A stretch of 64,000 nucleotides of DNA from Lewinellaceae bacterium. GTDB taxonomy: Bacteria; Bacteroidota; Bacteroidia; Chitinophagales; Saprospiraceae. The notes under the pieces were generated by a model that worked only from the letters and a program-made list of their open reading frames with translations, had not been told where the DNA came from and did no database searches. The translations under genes and the position numbers were made by a program. The DNA lies in contig JACJYE010000003.1 of the NCBI GenBank assembly GCA_020636255.1, forward strand, positions 186,001 to 250,000, written 5' to 3'. Within the stretch, counting starts at the first letter, position 1; the number at the start of each line of letters is the position of its first letter. Positions 34,771 to 43,422 of the stretch are shown in pieces.

Positions 34771-36285
34771 TCATTTGATATTGAAGATCATGCCGTTGAT
34801 CTCTCTGGAATGGCTGTCGCCCGGGCATTTTACGCGAACTTCGTTGAAGTAATAGACATCGCCGCGAGTGGCGTTGCGCACGATGCGCTGGGCCTCGGCC
34901 TCGTAACGCCCGCCATTGTTGTTGGCCACCTGTATATCGCCGCCTCTTGGAACGCGCACCAGTTCGAAGCTGGCAACCGCACAGCGGGCGTCAAAGTCGA
35001 AGCCTTCCAGCACCGGGATGATGCCGAGCTGTGCCCGGAAGGTGGCGGCTTCCATACTGCCCCCGCGTTTTCCACCCAGTTCTATCACCGGGTCGGGCAC
35101 CTTTTTGATGCGGTAGTCGAAAGTGGTGGGCGCCAGCCCACCTCCCGACACCGTTATGCGGGCTGTGCCCGGCCGGTCGGGGTGGGCCATATACCTGCTG
35201 CCTCCCAGATGCGACAGTGCGGCGCCTTCCGCATTCACGCGCACCTGGCCGCTGGGCACTCCTGCAGCAGAAATGGTGATGGGGTTGTCGAGCCCGGCGT
35301 ACAGGACGTTCATCTTATCGGCTGACACGGCTACCGAGCGGTCGCCGGCCTCGAATGAGAACGTTTTTTCAAAGCGCTGGACTGCGCCGCTGACGGGGTC
35401 TTTCAGCTCGATCTCGGCGGTGTGCTGCTGGCTTCCGGCCCGAGTTGGGCGGGTAGTGAAAATGGCCTTGCCCTGTTCCACTTTTAAAGGCTGCCCGTCG
35501 ACCATCACCCGGATGTTGTCTGCGGTGCTGCTATATGCACCCAGGAAGATCTCGCTGCGGAATGTTTCACCACGTATGACATAGCTCTGCTCAGCTGAAA
35601 TAACGGGTTCGTAGGCATCGAGCACGATCTCGCCCCCTGTCTGGCTGAGAAAATAGTTCAGGACCGCGCCTTCAGAAACCTCGATATCGTTCTCGAACTT
35701 GCGCAGGATGGGCAATACGGCAGCCACGGGCATTTGCTGGAAGGTGTGCATAGCCCAGTTCTTATGATCTGCTCCCTGCGGCGCTTCCGGAATTTTCAGC
35801 GGGATGCTTGCTGCGAGCAGCTGGCGCTGGGCCCCATCATCCACCAGCTCCAGGATGTGCTGGCGGGTAAGCCGAAGGTTTTCCTGCAGGGCATCCCCCC
35901 GGCCTTCATTGACCAGCAGGCGGGTGGGGATATCCTTATCTATTTTCCGCAAAGGCTGCCCGTCTGCCCCCAACCCGCCGGCGGCCTCTATGAGTTCCGA
36001 GCGTAGTTGTTGCAGGCTGCCTTGCAGTGCAGTGGTGAGCTCGCGCAACTTCCCGGCCTTATCCAGGTAGGGTGCGAACTGGGGATAGGCTTCCGCTTCC
36101 TGGCGGATGGCCTCCAGCATCTGTTCATTGGAATGCTGCACGGCCTGGCTGCTGTCGCCCAGGCTGCGGTCAATGGAGAAAAAGGCCTGCAATATCTCGG
36201 CCGACACATTCAGCGCCAGCAAGGCGGTCAGCACGATGTACATGAGGTTGATCAGCAGTTGCCGGGGTTCTTTTGGTATTGACAT
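34771..36285 (-). CDS. gldM: Gliding motility/T9SS motor protein GldM (PorM)
   Basis: 504 residues. The start MSIPKEPRQLLINLMYIVLTALLALNVSAEILQAFF is the typical GldM membrane anchor, followed by a helical domain (LREVT-like helices) and beta-rich periplasmic domains, ending in KCPGDSHSREINGMIFNIK. GldM forms with GldL the proton-driven motor of T9SS and gliding and reaches across the periplasm to the GldK/N ring. Length is normal. The upstream neighbour on this strand is not gldL: there is a 357-base gap and then a tatC gene facing away. Confidence 0.94.
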   Translation of the reverse strand: MSIPKEPRQLLINLMYIVLTALLALNVSAEILQAFFSIDRSLGDSSQAVQHSNEQMLEAIRQEAEAYPQFAPYLDKAGKLRELTTALQGSLQQLRSELIEAAGGLGADGQPLRKIDKDIPTRLLVNEGRGDALQENLRLTRQHILELVDDGAQRQLLAASIPLKIPEAPQGADHKNWAMHTFQQMPVAAVLPILRKFENDIEVSEGAVLNYFLSQTGGEIVLDAYEPVISAEQSYVIRGETFRSEIFLGAYSSTADNIRVMVDGQPLKVEQGKAIFTTRPTRAGSQQHTAEIELKDPVSGAVQRFEKTFSFEAGDRSVAVSADKMNVLYAGLDNPITISAAGVPSGQVRVNAEGAALSHLGGSRYMAHPDRPGTARITVSGGGLAPTTFDYRIKKVPDPVIELGGKRGGSMEAATFRAQLGIIPVLEGFDFDARCAVASFELVRVPRGGDIQVANNNGGRYEAEAQRIVRNATRGDVYYFNEVRVKCPGDSHSREINGMIFNIK

Positions 36286-36642
36286 GGAATGTTCTTTTTA
36301 AGGTGAATGATGCTAATGCCGGGCCAGAAGGGCACAGCGGGTTGGTGCGTAACACGAACCTTACCTGCACGCTACGGCCAAAACACAGAGAACCACTGGG
36401 AGAAATAGCCCTTGGGCCCAAAATGGAACAGCACAGTTACCTTGGAGCAAAAAAAAAACGCCTTTCCGATGTCGTTAATACCCTTATAATGCGGTGTTAA
36501 GAAAAGGTTACAAAACCGGGGGCTGAGAAAAATGTTAAAACAGACGGCCGATTAGTTTTTTCTTACTTTTGTAGTCAGGAGCGGGTATCGGCATTAAACT
36601 ACCGCTTCAAAATGCGATCATAAGCCAAAAAATCTCGGAGTT
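36286..36642. other. Intergenic region between divergent gldM and tatC2
   Basis: 357 bases with a TACTTTTG -7 element for tatC2 at 36564-36571. No gene, repeat or terminator was recognised; a clear promoter for gldM was not found. Confidence 0.5.
36564..36571 (+). promoter_or_regulatory. -7 element of tatC2
   Basis: TACTTTTG matches TAnnTTTG, 71 bases before the ATG; no clear -33 box. Confidence 0.4.
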
Positions 36643-37542
36643 ATGCCGCTGGATCAAATAGATGTTGACAAGCTGGATCAGGATAAGGCGTCGGGCAATG
36701 GTAAAGAGATGTCCTTCCTCGAGCATCTCGAAGAGCTGCGCTGGCACATCATCCGGTCGCTAGCGGTAATTGCAAGCCTTGGGATCGTGTTGTTCATTTT
36801 CCACAAATGGCTTTTCGACGACATCATTTTCGGGCCGACGAAGCCGGAATTTTTCTCCTACCGCTTTGCCTGCTGGCTTTCCGAAAGCCTCGGCCTGGGC
36901 AGCACTTTCTGTTTCGAGCCTCCTGTATTTCCCAAGATAGCCATCGGCTTTGGCGAGCCGTTCATCATGAGCATCAAAGTATCCTTTGTGATGGGTTTCC
37001 TAATGGCTATCCCTTATGTGTTATGGGAGTTCTGGCGTTTCATTAAGCCTGGGCTCTATGCGCGGGAACAGCATGCGGCGAGGGGGCTGGTAGGCGTTTG
37101 TTCAGCGCTCTTCCTCACCGGGGTCCTGTTCGGGTATTACATCATTGCCCCTTTTGCGATCAACTTCCTGGTAGGGTATGACGTGCCTGGCGTTCAGAAT
37201 ACCCCGACGATGTCATCCTTCATCAATTACATGATCATGTTCACTGCTCCGGCGGGCCTGATATTCGAGCTGCCGGTCATCGTATACTTCCTGTCGAAAG
37301 CGGGCCTGGTGACCCCTGCCGACATGAGGCAGTACCGCCGGCATTCCATCGTGGGCATTCTCATCCTGGCCGCTGTGATCACTCCGCCCGACGTAGTCAC
37401 GCAGTTCCTCATCGGCGTGCCCCTGTACGTGTTGTATGAAGCGAGCATCCTGGTTTCCGCCCGGGTGGCAAGGGAATTAGCAAGAGAAGAGGCCGTGCGC
37501 GAACGCGAGCTGCAAAAGATAGAACAGCAGGATAATACCTAA
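36643..37542 (+). CDS. tatC: Sec-independent translocase protein TatC (canonical copy)
   Basis: 299 residues with six membrane spans. It has the canonical start SFLEHLEELRWHIIRS (Glu31, Arg33), Glu142 in LYAREQ, Glu209 in LIFELPV and Asp250 in ITPPDVVTQ, matching the conserved signal-binding and structural acidic residues of E. coli TatC. It is thus the likely functional Tat receptor, unlike the copy at 16339-17253. A short membrane protein gene follows after one base. No tatA lies next to it. Confidence 0.94.
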   Translation: MPLDQIDVDKLDQDKASGNGKEMSFLEHLEELRWHIIRSLAVIASLGIVLFIFHKWLFDDIIFGPTKPEFFSYRFACWLSESLGLGSTFCFEPPVFPKIAIGFGEPFIMSIKVSFVMGFLMAIPYVLWEFWRFIKPGLYAREQHAARGLVGVCSALFLTGVLFGYYIIAPFAINFLVGYDVPGVQNTPTMSSFINYMIMFTAPAGLIFELPVIVYFLSKAGLVTPADMRQYRRHSIVGILILAAVITPPDVVTQFLIGVPLYVLYEASILVSARVARELAREEAVRERELQKIEQQDNT

Positions 37543-37543
37543 C

Positions 37544-37996
37544 ATGCAAAGGATATCTACCAACCTGACGCTTTTTTACAAGTTATTCATCCCGGTATTC
37601 TGGATCGTCTTTTTCGGGTCCGTCACCATGGCCGCTCTTCTGTACACATTCGAATACGTGGGCAATATCCCGGCCCGTACTTTCCGGATACTCGTCGTCG
37701 CATTTTACCTTTCTGGCCTCCTGTTGCTGGCCTTTACCCTCATGCGCCTCAAACGCGTAGAAGTGGACGATTCCTACTTTTACGTAACCAACTACTTCAA
37801 AACGGCGCGCTATCCTTTCCACAATATCGAAAAAGTGGAACTGAGCCGTTTCCTCATCTTCCGGGTCGCCACCATCCACTTCCACGAAGCGGGCATCTTC
37901 GGAAAGCGGGCGGCCTTTGTGCCCACCCGATTCCGGTTCCACGAATTCTGGGAAGCACACCCGGAGCTCAGAGCGCGCCTGCTGGTGGAAGCGTAA
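37544..37996 (+). CDS. Small two-span membrane protein with a PH-like tail
   Basis: 150 residues. Two membrane helices (about 11-38 and 46-66) are followed by a soluble beta-rich part (RVEVDDSYFYVTNYFKTARYPFHNIEKVELSRF...ATIHFHEAGIFGKRAAFVP) resembling small bacterial PH-domain membrane proteins. It starts one base after the tatC2 stop, so it is almost certainly cotranscribed. Function unknown. Confidence 0.7.
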   Translation: MQRISTNLTLFYKLFIPVFWIVFFGSVTMAALLYTFEYVGNIPARTFRILVVAFYLSGLLLLAFTLMRLKRVEVDDSYFYVTNYFKTARYPFHNIEKVELSRFLIFRVATIHFHEAGIFGKRAAFVPTRFRFHEFWEAHPELRARLLVEA

Positions 37997-38038
37997 AGGG
38001 GCCCGTACCGTACCTCTGTTTTGGTTAGAGAGACAGGA

Positions 38039-39592
38039 TTATTTGGCCCTCAGCCGCACCACAGGGCAGATCATTTCCTCCAGAGAGATACCGCCGTGCT
38101 GGAAAGTATTCCGGTAATAGTTGTTGTAATAGTTATAGTTGTTAGGATAGAGGAAAAACTTATCCTCTTTGGCAAAGATGAACGTAGAGCTGACATTGGG
38201 GCGGGGTAACATGGCCTCCTGAGGGTCGCGCACTTCGAGCACATCGCGGCGTTCGTATTGCAGGTTGCGGCCCACCTTGTAGCGGAGGTTGGTGGTCGTT
38301 TCACGGTCGCCCACCACTTTCGAGGGCGTATTGACACGGATGGTGCCATGGTCGGTCGTGACGAAGAGTTGGATGTCGCGTTCGGCGGCGCGTTGCAGGG
38401 CCTGCCAGAGGGGCGAGTTCTCGAACCAGGAGCGGGTGAGCGAGCGGTAGGCTTTTTCATCGCCGGCCAGTTCCTTGAGCACTTCCATCTCTGTGCGGGC
38501 GTGAGAAAGCATATCGATGAAGTTGTAAACAATGACGGTCAGGTCGTTCTGCAGGTAGTTGAGGATGTTGTCCTGAGTCTGCTTGGCGTGGTTAGCGTTG
38601 GTCACTTTGATGTATTCGAAGCGGAGGGGTTTGCGGAAGGTCCTTCCGACCAGCTCATCCAGCAGGTCAGCTTCATGGAGGTTCTTTCCGCCTTCATCCG
38701 AGTCGTTTTTCCACCATTGCGAATGGTAGCGCTCAATTTCGGAGGGCATCATTCCGGCGAAGATAGCATTGCGGCTGTACTGGGTGGAGGTAGGAAGGAT
38801 GCTGTAGAAGAAATCCTCCTGTTCGACGCGGTAGTATTCCGATAAGATGGGTTCGATCATTTTCCACTGGTCGTACCGCAGGTTGTCGAGCAGCACCAGC
38901 ACAGTAGGGACCTTGTCGTCTATCTTGGGAAACACCTTGGAGCGCAGCAGGTTGTTGGACATCACCGGCCCGTTGCCCTGCTTGATCCACCCCAGGTAGT
39001 TTTTGACGATATATTTTGAGAACTCCGAATTGGCCTCGCTTTTCTGTGAGGATAAGATATCGCCCATAGCAGTCGAGTTGGAATCGTCGATCTTGATCTC
39101 CCAGGATATGATCTTGCGGTACACATCGGCCCATTCTTCATAGTCCAGCCCGCTGTTGATCTGCATAAAGATCTGGCGGAACTCCTGCTGGTAGTCAGAG
39201 GAGGTCTTTTCCCGCACCAGGCGTTTATTATCTATGATCTTTTTGAGGGTCAGCAGTATCTGGTTGGGGTTGACGGGCTTGATGAGGTAGTCGGTGATCT
39301 GGGAGCCGAGGGCCTCTTCCATAACATTCTCGGCCTCATTTTTTGTGATCATCACTACCGGCAGGTGGGGTTTGCTTTCCTTGATCTTGGCAAGGGTTTC
39401 CAGGCCGGTGATACCGGGCATGCTCTCGTCGAGAAAGACGACATCGATGTCGCCGTTGCCTTCGCATTCTTCCAGGGCATCGTAGCCGTTGGTCACGGTC
39501 ACCACTTCATAGCCCTTGTTTTCGAGGAACATTAATTGGGGTTTCAACAGGTCGATCTCGTCATCAGCCCAAAGAATTGTAATTTTATCCAT
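38039..39592 (-). CDS. porX: T9SS response regulator/phosphatase-like protein PorX
   Basis: 517 residues from the ATG at 39592 (MDKITILWADDEIDLL); the upstream in-frame extension lies inside the promoter region. The receiver domain has Asp10/11, phospho-acceptor Asp55 (DVVFLDESMPG) and Lys in DYLIKPVNP. A helical linker follows, then a PglZ/alkaline-phosphatase-like domain (VLVLLDNLRYDQW, FVTTDHGTIRVNTP, FQHGGISLEEMICPVV) that binds zinc in PorX. PorX with PorY and a sigma factor controls T9SS gene expression in Porphyromonas. No porY is nearby. It fits the T9SS genes and cargo around it. Confidence 0.94.
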   Translation of the reverse strand: MDKITILWADDEIDLLKPQLMFLENKGYEVVTVTNGYDALEECEGNGDIDVVFLDESMPGITGLETLAKIKESKPHLPVVMITKNEAENVMEEALGSQITDYLIKPVNPNQILLTLKKIIDNKRLVREKTSSDYQQEFRQIFMQINSGLDYEEWADVYRKIISWEIKIDDSNSTAMGDILSSQKSEANSEFSKYIVKNYLGWIKQGNGPVMSNNLLRSKVFPKIDDKVPTVLVLLDNLRYDQWKMIEPILSEYYRVEQEDFFYSILPTSTQYSRNAIFAGMMPSEIERYHSQWWKNDSDEGGKNLHEADLLDELVGRTFRKPLRFEYIKVTNANHAKQTQDNILNYLQNDLTVIVYNFIDMLSHARTEMEVLKELAGDEKAYRSLTRSWFENSPLWQALQRAAERDIQLFVTTDHGTIRVNTPSKVVGDRETTTNLRYKVGRNLQYERRDVLEVRDPQEAMLPRPNVSSTFIFAKEDKFFLYPNNYNYYNNYYRNTFQHGGISLEEMICPVVRLRAK

Positions 39593-39703
39593 GTGGTCGT
39601 ATGAATTATGCGTTAAACTTGGCTTGTTTTTTCCTGCATGTTGTAGTGCCTGCACTGTTTTTGGCGCTGAAATATAATAGATTTGTGCAGGGAATTATTG
39701 CCC

Positions 39704-39711
39704 CAAAGTTA
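39704..39711 (-). promoter_or_regulatory. -7 element of porX
   Basis: TAACTTTG on the minus strand, 112 bases before the ATG. A plus-strand TAGATTTG at 39678-39685 may serve the divergent HD-domain gene. Confidence 0.4.
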
Positions 39712-39749
39712 TTTACACGGATTTTGATGAAAAGTTTCCCGCGCACGAC

Positions 39750-40976
39750 ATGAACCAGAAAAAGATCCTCAACGACCCGGTTTACGGGTTCGTCGACCTG
39801 CCATACGGCATCCTCTTCAGCCTTATAGAACACCCATACTTCCAGCGGCTGCGCCGGATCAAACAGACCAGCCTCACGCATTACGTGTACCCCGGCGCCC
39901 TGCACACCCGTTTTCACCACGCCATAGGCGCCCTGCATCTTATGCAACAGGCTATCGAAGTGCTGCGTTCAAAAGGCACTGCCATTACGGATGCAGAAGC
40001 GGAAGGCGCCTGCATTGCTATTCTGCTGCACGACATCGGCCACGGCCCTTTTTCCCATACCCTCGAACACACGCTGATCCAGGTAGCCCACGAGGACCTC
40101 TCGCTACTGTTCATGGAACGGCTCAATGAGGTATTCCCGGGTAAGCTGGGCCTCGCCATGGAGATATTCAGGGGCCGGTACCCTAAAAAGTTCCTCACCC
40201 AGCTCGTCTCCGGCCAGCTCGATATGGACCGGATGGACTACCTCAACCGCGATAGTTTTTTCACGGGCGTACATGAGGGGGTGATCGGTTACGACCGCAT
40301 CATTAAAATGCTGGCCGTTCGGGATGACGAGCTGGTGGTGGAGGAGAAAGGCATTTATTCAATCGAGAAGTTCCTCATCGCCCGCCGCCTGATGTACTGG
40401 CAGGTATATCTGCACAAGACCGTGCTCTCGGCCGAGCAGATGCTGATCGCTACGCTGCGCCGGGCCATAGTGCTGGTACAAGGCGGCACTGAGCTGCCCG
40501 CATCCAGGGCCCTGCGGTTTTTCCTGCGCGAACAGCCTGCCCTGGAAGCCTTCGCCGGCCAGCAGCGCGACAAGTTGCTGGAGCAATACGCTGCTCTCGA
40601 CGATTTCGACGTGATATCCGCCCTGAAGGAATGGATGAGCTCAGGCGATAAGTTGTTGGCCTTTCTTTCCGGCAGTTTGGTCAACCGCCGGCTCTACCGC
40701 CTGGAGTTCCGCCACCAGCCTTTCGACGAGGGCTACGAGGCCTCCCTGCGCGAGCGCATCCTGGCCTGGAGCGGGCTGGAAGAATGGGCCCTGCCCTATC
40801 TGATGCTGAAAGGGCAGGAGTCGAACGCCGCCTACACCACGTCAAAAAACGAGATCAGGATACTGCACAAGAACGGGCAGGTGTTGCCGATGTCGCAGAG
40901 CACGGATTACGACCTGCAATCAAAGGAGGTGACGAAATATTATTTGTGTTATCCGAAAGTGATTTTTACAGAATAA
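39750..40976 (+). CDS. HD-domain phosphohydrolase (dGTPase-like)
   Basis: 408 residues. Metal ligands of the HD family are visible: His in HTRFHHAIGALHL, the HD pair in LLHDIGHGPFSHTLEH and Asp in GQLDMDRMDYLNRDS. The start DPVYGFVDLPYGILFSLIEHPYFQRLRRIKQ is common to bacterial HD proteins related to dGTPases and SAMHD1. It probably hydrolyses a nucleotide phosphate; substrate unknown. It diverges from porX across 157 bases. Confidence 0.88.
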   Translation: MNQKKILNDPVYGFVDLPYGILFSLIEHPYFQRLRRIKQTSLTHYVYPGALHTRFHHAIGALHLMQQAIEVLRSKGTAITDAEAEGACIAILLHDIGHGPFSHTLEHTLIQVAHEDLSLLFMERLNEVFPGKLGLAMEIFRGRYPKKFLTQLVSGQLDMDRMDYLNRDSFFTGVHEGVIGYDRIIKMLAVRDDELVVEEKGIYSIEKFLIARRLMYWQVYLHKTVLSAEQMLIATLRRAIVLVQGGTELPASRALRFFLREQPALEAFAGQQRDKLLEQYAALDDFDVISALKEWMSSGDKLLAFLSGSLVNRRLYRLEFRHQPFDEGYEASLRERILAWSGLEEWALPYLMLKGQESNAAYTTSKNEIRILHKNGQVLPMSQSTDYDLQSKEVTKYYLCYPKVIFTE

Positions 40977-41044
40977 TTAGAAGGGCCGGGAAACTATATC
41001 GCAGAGCCAGGCATTATATAGGCTCCCTGTTCAAACTTTGAGCC

Positions 41045-42268
41045 ATGACAAAAAACGCCGTACCCGACACCGAACAACCCATACAAAATGAGCGGCTCCT
41101 CCTTATCCTGCTCGCTGTCGTGCAGTTCACGCACATTCTCGACTTCATGATCATCATGCCGTTGGGGTCGCAGTTCATGCGCATTTTCGACATTTCGCCA
41201 CAGCAGTTCAGCCTGATCGTTTCGGCCTATGCCTTTACCGCTTTTGCCATGGGGCTTGGCGGCGCGATGTTTATCGACCGCTTCGACCGCAAGCATGCGC
41301 TGCTGGTGAGTTATGTAGGCTTCACGGCCGGCACCTTCGCCTGCGCACTGTCAAAGGGATTTTATTTTTTCCTGGCTGCACGCGCCTTGACCGGAGCTTT
41401 CGGCGGCATGCTGGGAGCGCTGGTACTGGCCATCGTGGGCGATACCGTACCGCTGAAACGCCGTGCCAGCGCTATGGGCATCGTGATGACGGCCTTTTCG
41501 GTGGCCTCCGTAGCGGGGGTTCCTGCGGGCATCTTTCTGGCGGCCACCTTTTCCTGGAGGGCGCCTTTTCTCGCCGTAGGAGGCATCGCTCTTTTGCTGC
41601 TCTTTCTACTCTATATCTATTTACCTTCGATACGCCAGCACCTCGACAGCGGCGAGGTGCAGCAAGATCCACTGCGGGTAATGGCCAATATCTTTCGGGA
41701 CCCCAACCAGCGCCTGGCGCTGCTGTTCACCATCATACTCATGCTGGGGCATTTCACCATCATCCCATTCATTGCGCCCTACATGCAGCTCAACATAGGC
41801 TTCAGCGACTATCAGATCACGTATATTTACCTCGTCGGCGGTACGCTCACCGTTTTTCTACTCCCCTACTTCGGGCGGCTGGCCGACCGTTACGGCAACG
41901 CCAGGGTGTTCACCGTATCCAGCCTGTTTGCCCTGGCCTCTATTTTTGCCATTACCAACCTGCCGGCTGTACCCATTGCTGTGGCACTTTGCGCCACTTC
42001 CAGCTTTTTCGTCGTGGCCAGCGGCCGCAATGTACCGGCAACGACGATGGTGACTTCGGTCGTAACGCCTGAATCCCGGGGCAGTTTCATGAGTGTGCGT
42101 GCATCCGTCAACCAAATGGGCCTGGCCCTGTCCTCTTTTATCGCAGGGCTGATCGTCACGGAGCGAAAGGACGGCTCGCTGGGCCACTACCAGTATGTAG
42201 GTTATATCGCTATTGCCATGAGCCTGGTGGCTATATGGGCGGCGCGGAGGCTGAAGGAGGTGGGGTAG
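41045..42268 (+). CDS. Major facilitator superfamily transporter
   Basis: 407 residues with 12 predicted membrane spans. The DHA1-type motif A (AMFIDRFDRKHALLVSY), the LTGAFGGMLGAL helix and GVPAGIFLAATFSWRAPF mark a drug/metabolite:proton antiporter. The start DFMIIMPLGSQFMRIFDISPQQFSLIVSAY is shared by many Bacteroidota MFS proteins. Substrate cannot be inferred. Confidence 0.9.
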   Translation: MTKNAVPDTEQPIQNERLLLILLAVVQFTHILDFMIIMPLGSQFMRIFDISPQQFSLIVSAYAFTAFAMGLGGAMFIDRFDRKHALLVSYVGFTAGTFACALSKGFYFFLAARALTGAFGGMLGALVLAIVGDTVPLKRRASAMGIVMTAFSVASVAGVPAGIFLAATFSWRAPFLAVGGIALLLLFLLYIYLPSIRQHLDSGEVQQDPLRVMANIFRDPNQRLALLFTIILMLGHFTIIPFIAPYMQLNIGFSDYQITYIYLVGGTLTVFLLPYFGRLADRYGNARVFTVSSLFALASIFAITNLPAVPIAVALCATSSFFVVASGRNVPATTMVTSVVTPESRGSFMSVRASVNQMGLALSSFIAGLIVTERKDGSLGHYQYVGYIAIAMSLVAIWAARRLKEVG

Positions 42269-42371
42269 GAGCAGTTTACATTGGGCGGATGAAAAGCTGT
42301 GGTGCACCTGTTCATCCCGACGAGATCCGGCGAATCGAGATCGGAAGGCAGTTTTTCTAAAACAATCCGTT

Positions 42372-42393
42372 GTGGCGAAGGCTGCTTCGCCAC
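42372..42393. repeat. Short palindrome in the gap after the MFS gene
   Basis: GTGGCGAAG and CTTCGCCAC (9-bp perfect arms) around a 4-base loop. It resembles the mini-palindromes in the 58-60 kb spacers and has no T run. Confidence 0.55.
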
Positions 42394-42483
42394 TGCCCGA
42401 CATTTTTCTGATTTGCGGGGCCATCGTTAGGAATAGGACACAAAAATTATGCTATTTGCAGGCATCTATGCAATGACGGACTT

Positions 42484-42789
42484 ATGAGCAAACCCAGCAA
42501 CCAATTTATGGTAGGCTTTTCCCTACCGGATGTGATCTCAGAAGAATTCATGGGGCTGATCCCTCGCCAAAGGGCTGTAGCCGACCGGTATTTTTCGGAA
42601 GGGAAGCTAGTCAACTATGCGCTGTCGATCGAAGCGGCGCGGATATGGGCCGTTTTTAACGCCCGCACGGAGATGGAAGTGATGGATATGCTTCTCGACT
42701 TTCCACTGACCCGCTTCATGGAAGTGGAGATCAACCTCCTGTCCACCTTTAACTCCGTCGAATTCCCGGCTATCTTTTCCCCGAACTAA
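42484..42789 (+). CDS. Small YciI/muconolactone-isomerase-like protein
   Basis: 101 residues. The pattern FMVGFSLPDVISEEFMGLIPRQRAVADRYFSEGKLVNYALSIEAARIWAVFNARTE-MEVMDML-DFPL resembles the small ferredoxin-like-fold isomerase and YciI families: a beta-alpha-beta unit repeated, with residues lining a dimer cleft. Cytoplasmic, probably dimeric. Specific activity not inferable. Confidence 0.7.
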   Translation: MSKPSNQFMVGFSLPDVISEEFMGLIPRQRAVADRYFSEGKLVNYALSIEAARIWAVFNARTEMEVMDMLLDFPLTRFMEVEINLLSTFNSVEFPAIFSPN

Positions 42790-42797
42790 ATAGTGTT

Positions 42798-42842
42798 CAA
42801 AAAAAAAGCCCGATTCCATTCAGTGTGGGAGCGGATCGGGCT
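42798..42842 (-). terminator. Minus-strand intrinsic terminator without an assigned gene
   Basis: AGCCCGAT (42807-42814) pairs with ATCGGGCT (42835-42842). The A run at 42799-42807 gives nine T on the minus strand only. No convincing minus-strand gene lies to its right, so it may end an unannotated transcript. Confidence 0.55.
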
Positions 42843-43422
42843 GGCGTGAGCCTTGAGAGAACGAATTAGCGAACCCTGGTTGTTTTGGGGTATGGAATAA
42901 TAATATGGGTTTAAGTAAAATGACGCTGGGGTTTGGCGTTTTGGGATTATTCAGGGTGCTGGGATCATGATGATGGTGTCAAACGAAAATTTGGCTTTGG
43001 GGTTATTGTTGTTCATTTGGCTAATTGGGGTTCCATATTAATGAGCCTGGAAAGGGCAGGATTCCATAATTTTTTTTCAAATTTCTGAGATATATTTATA
43101 GCTAATGCACATATAAATGGTTATCAATATATTATAAAAACCCACACCAGCTATCGGATAAGCTTCTTTTAGCGTTTCGGACTGTCGGATCAATAAAAGG
43201 CGGGCCCAAAGCGATACAACGACATCCCCGGCGCCACCCTTGCCTTTCTCAACGGCATGGTTCACGATCGTATTCTCCGGGGCGGGAAAGCAAAGAATTA
43301 AACAGCACGATGGAGAAAGCCCCTGAAAATTTTGGTATTTTTGGCCGATAAGGGAGGAGAAACGATGGCCACGGGAAAGGCAGGTACCCCCTCTCAACCA
43401 AAACAAAAAGCCCATAGCCTAC
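42843..43422. other. Gap of about 580 bases without a supported gene
   Basis: It holds a TATTTTTG -7 element at 43336-43343 for the next gene. Two very short frames lie near 42.97 kb on opposite strands (about 24 and 21 codons), neither convincing. A minus-strand transcript ending at the terminator at 42798 is possible. Confidence 0.4.

Noticed and set aside
43077..43415. 112-codon minus-strand frame
   Set aside because: Low-likelihood composition, no start signal, antisense to the promoter region of the DUF6427-like gene.
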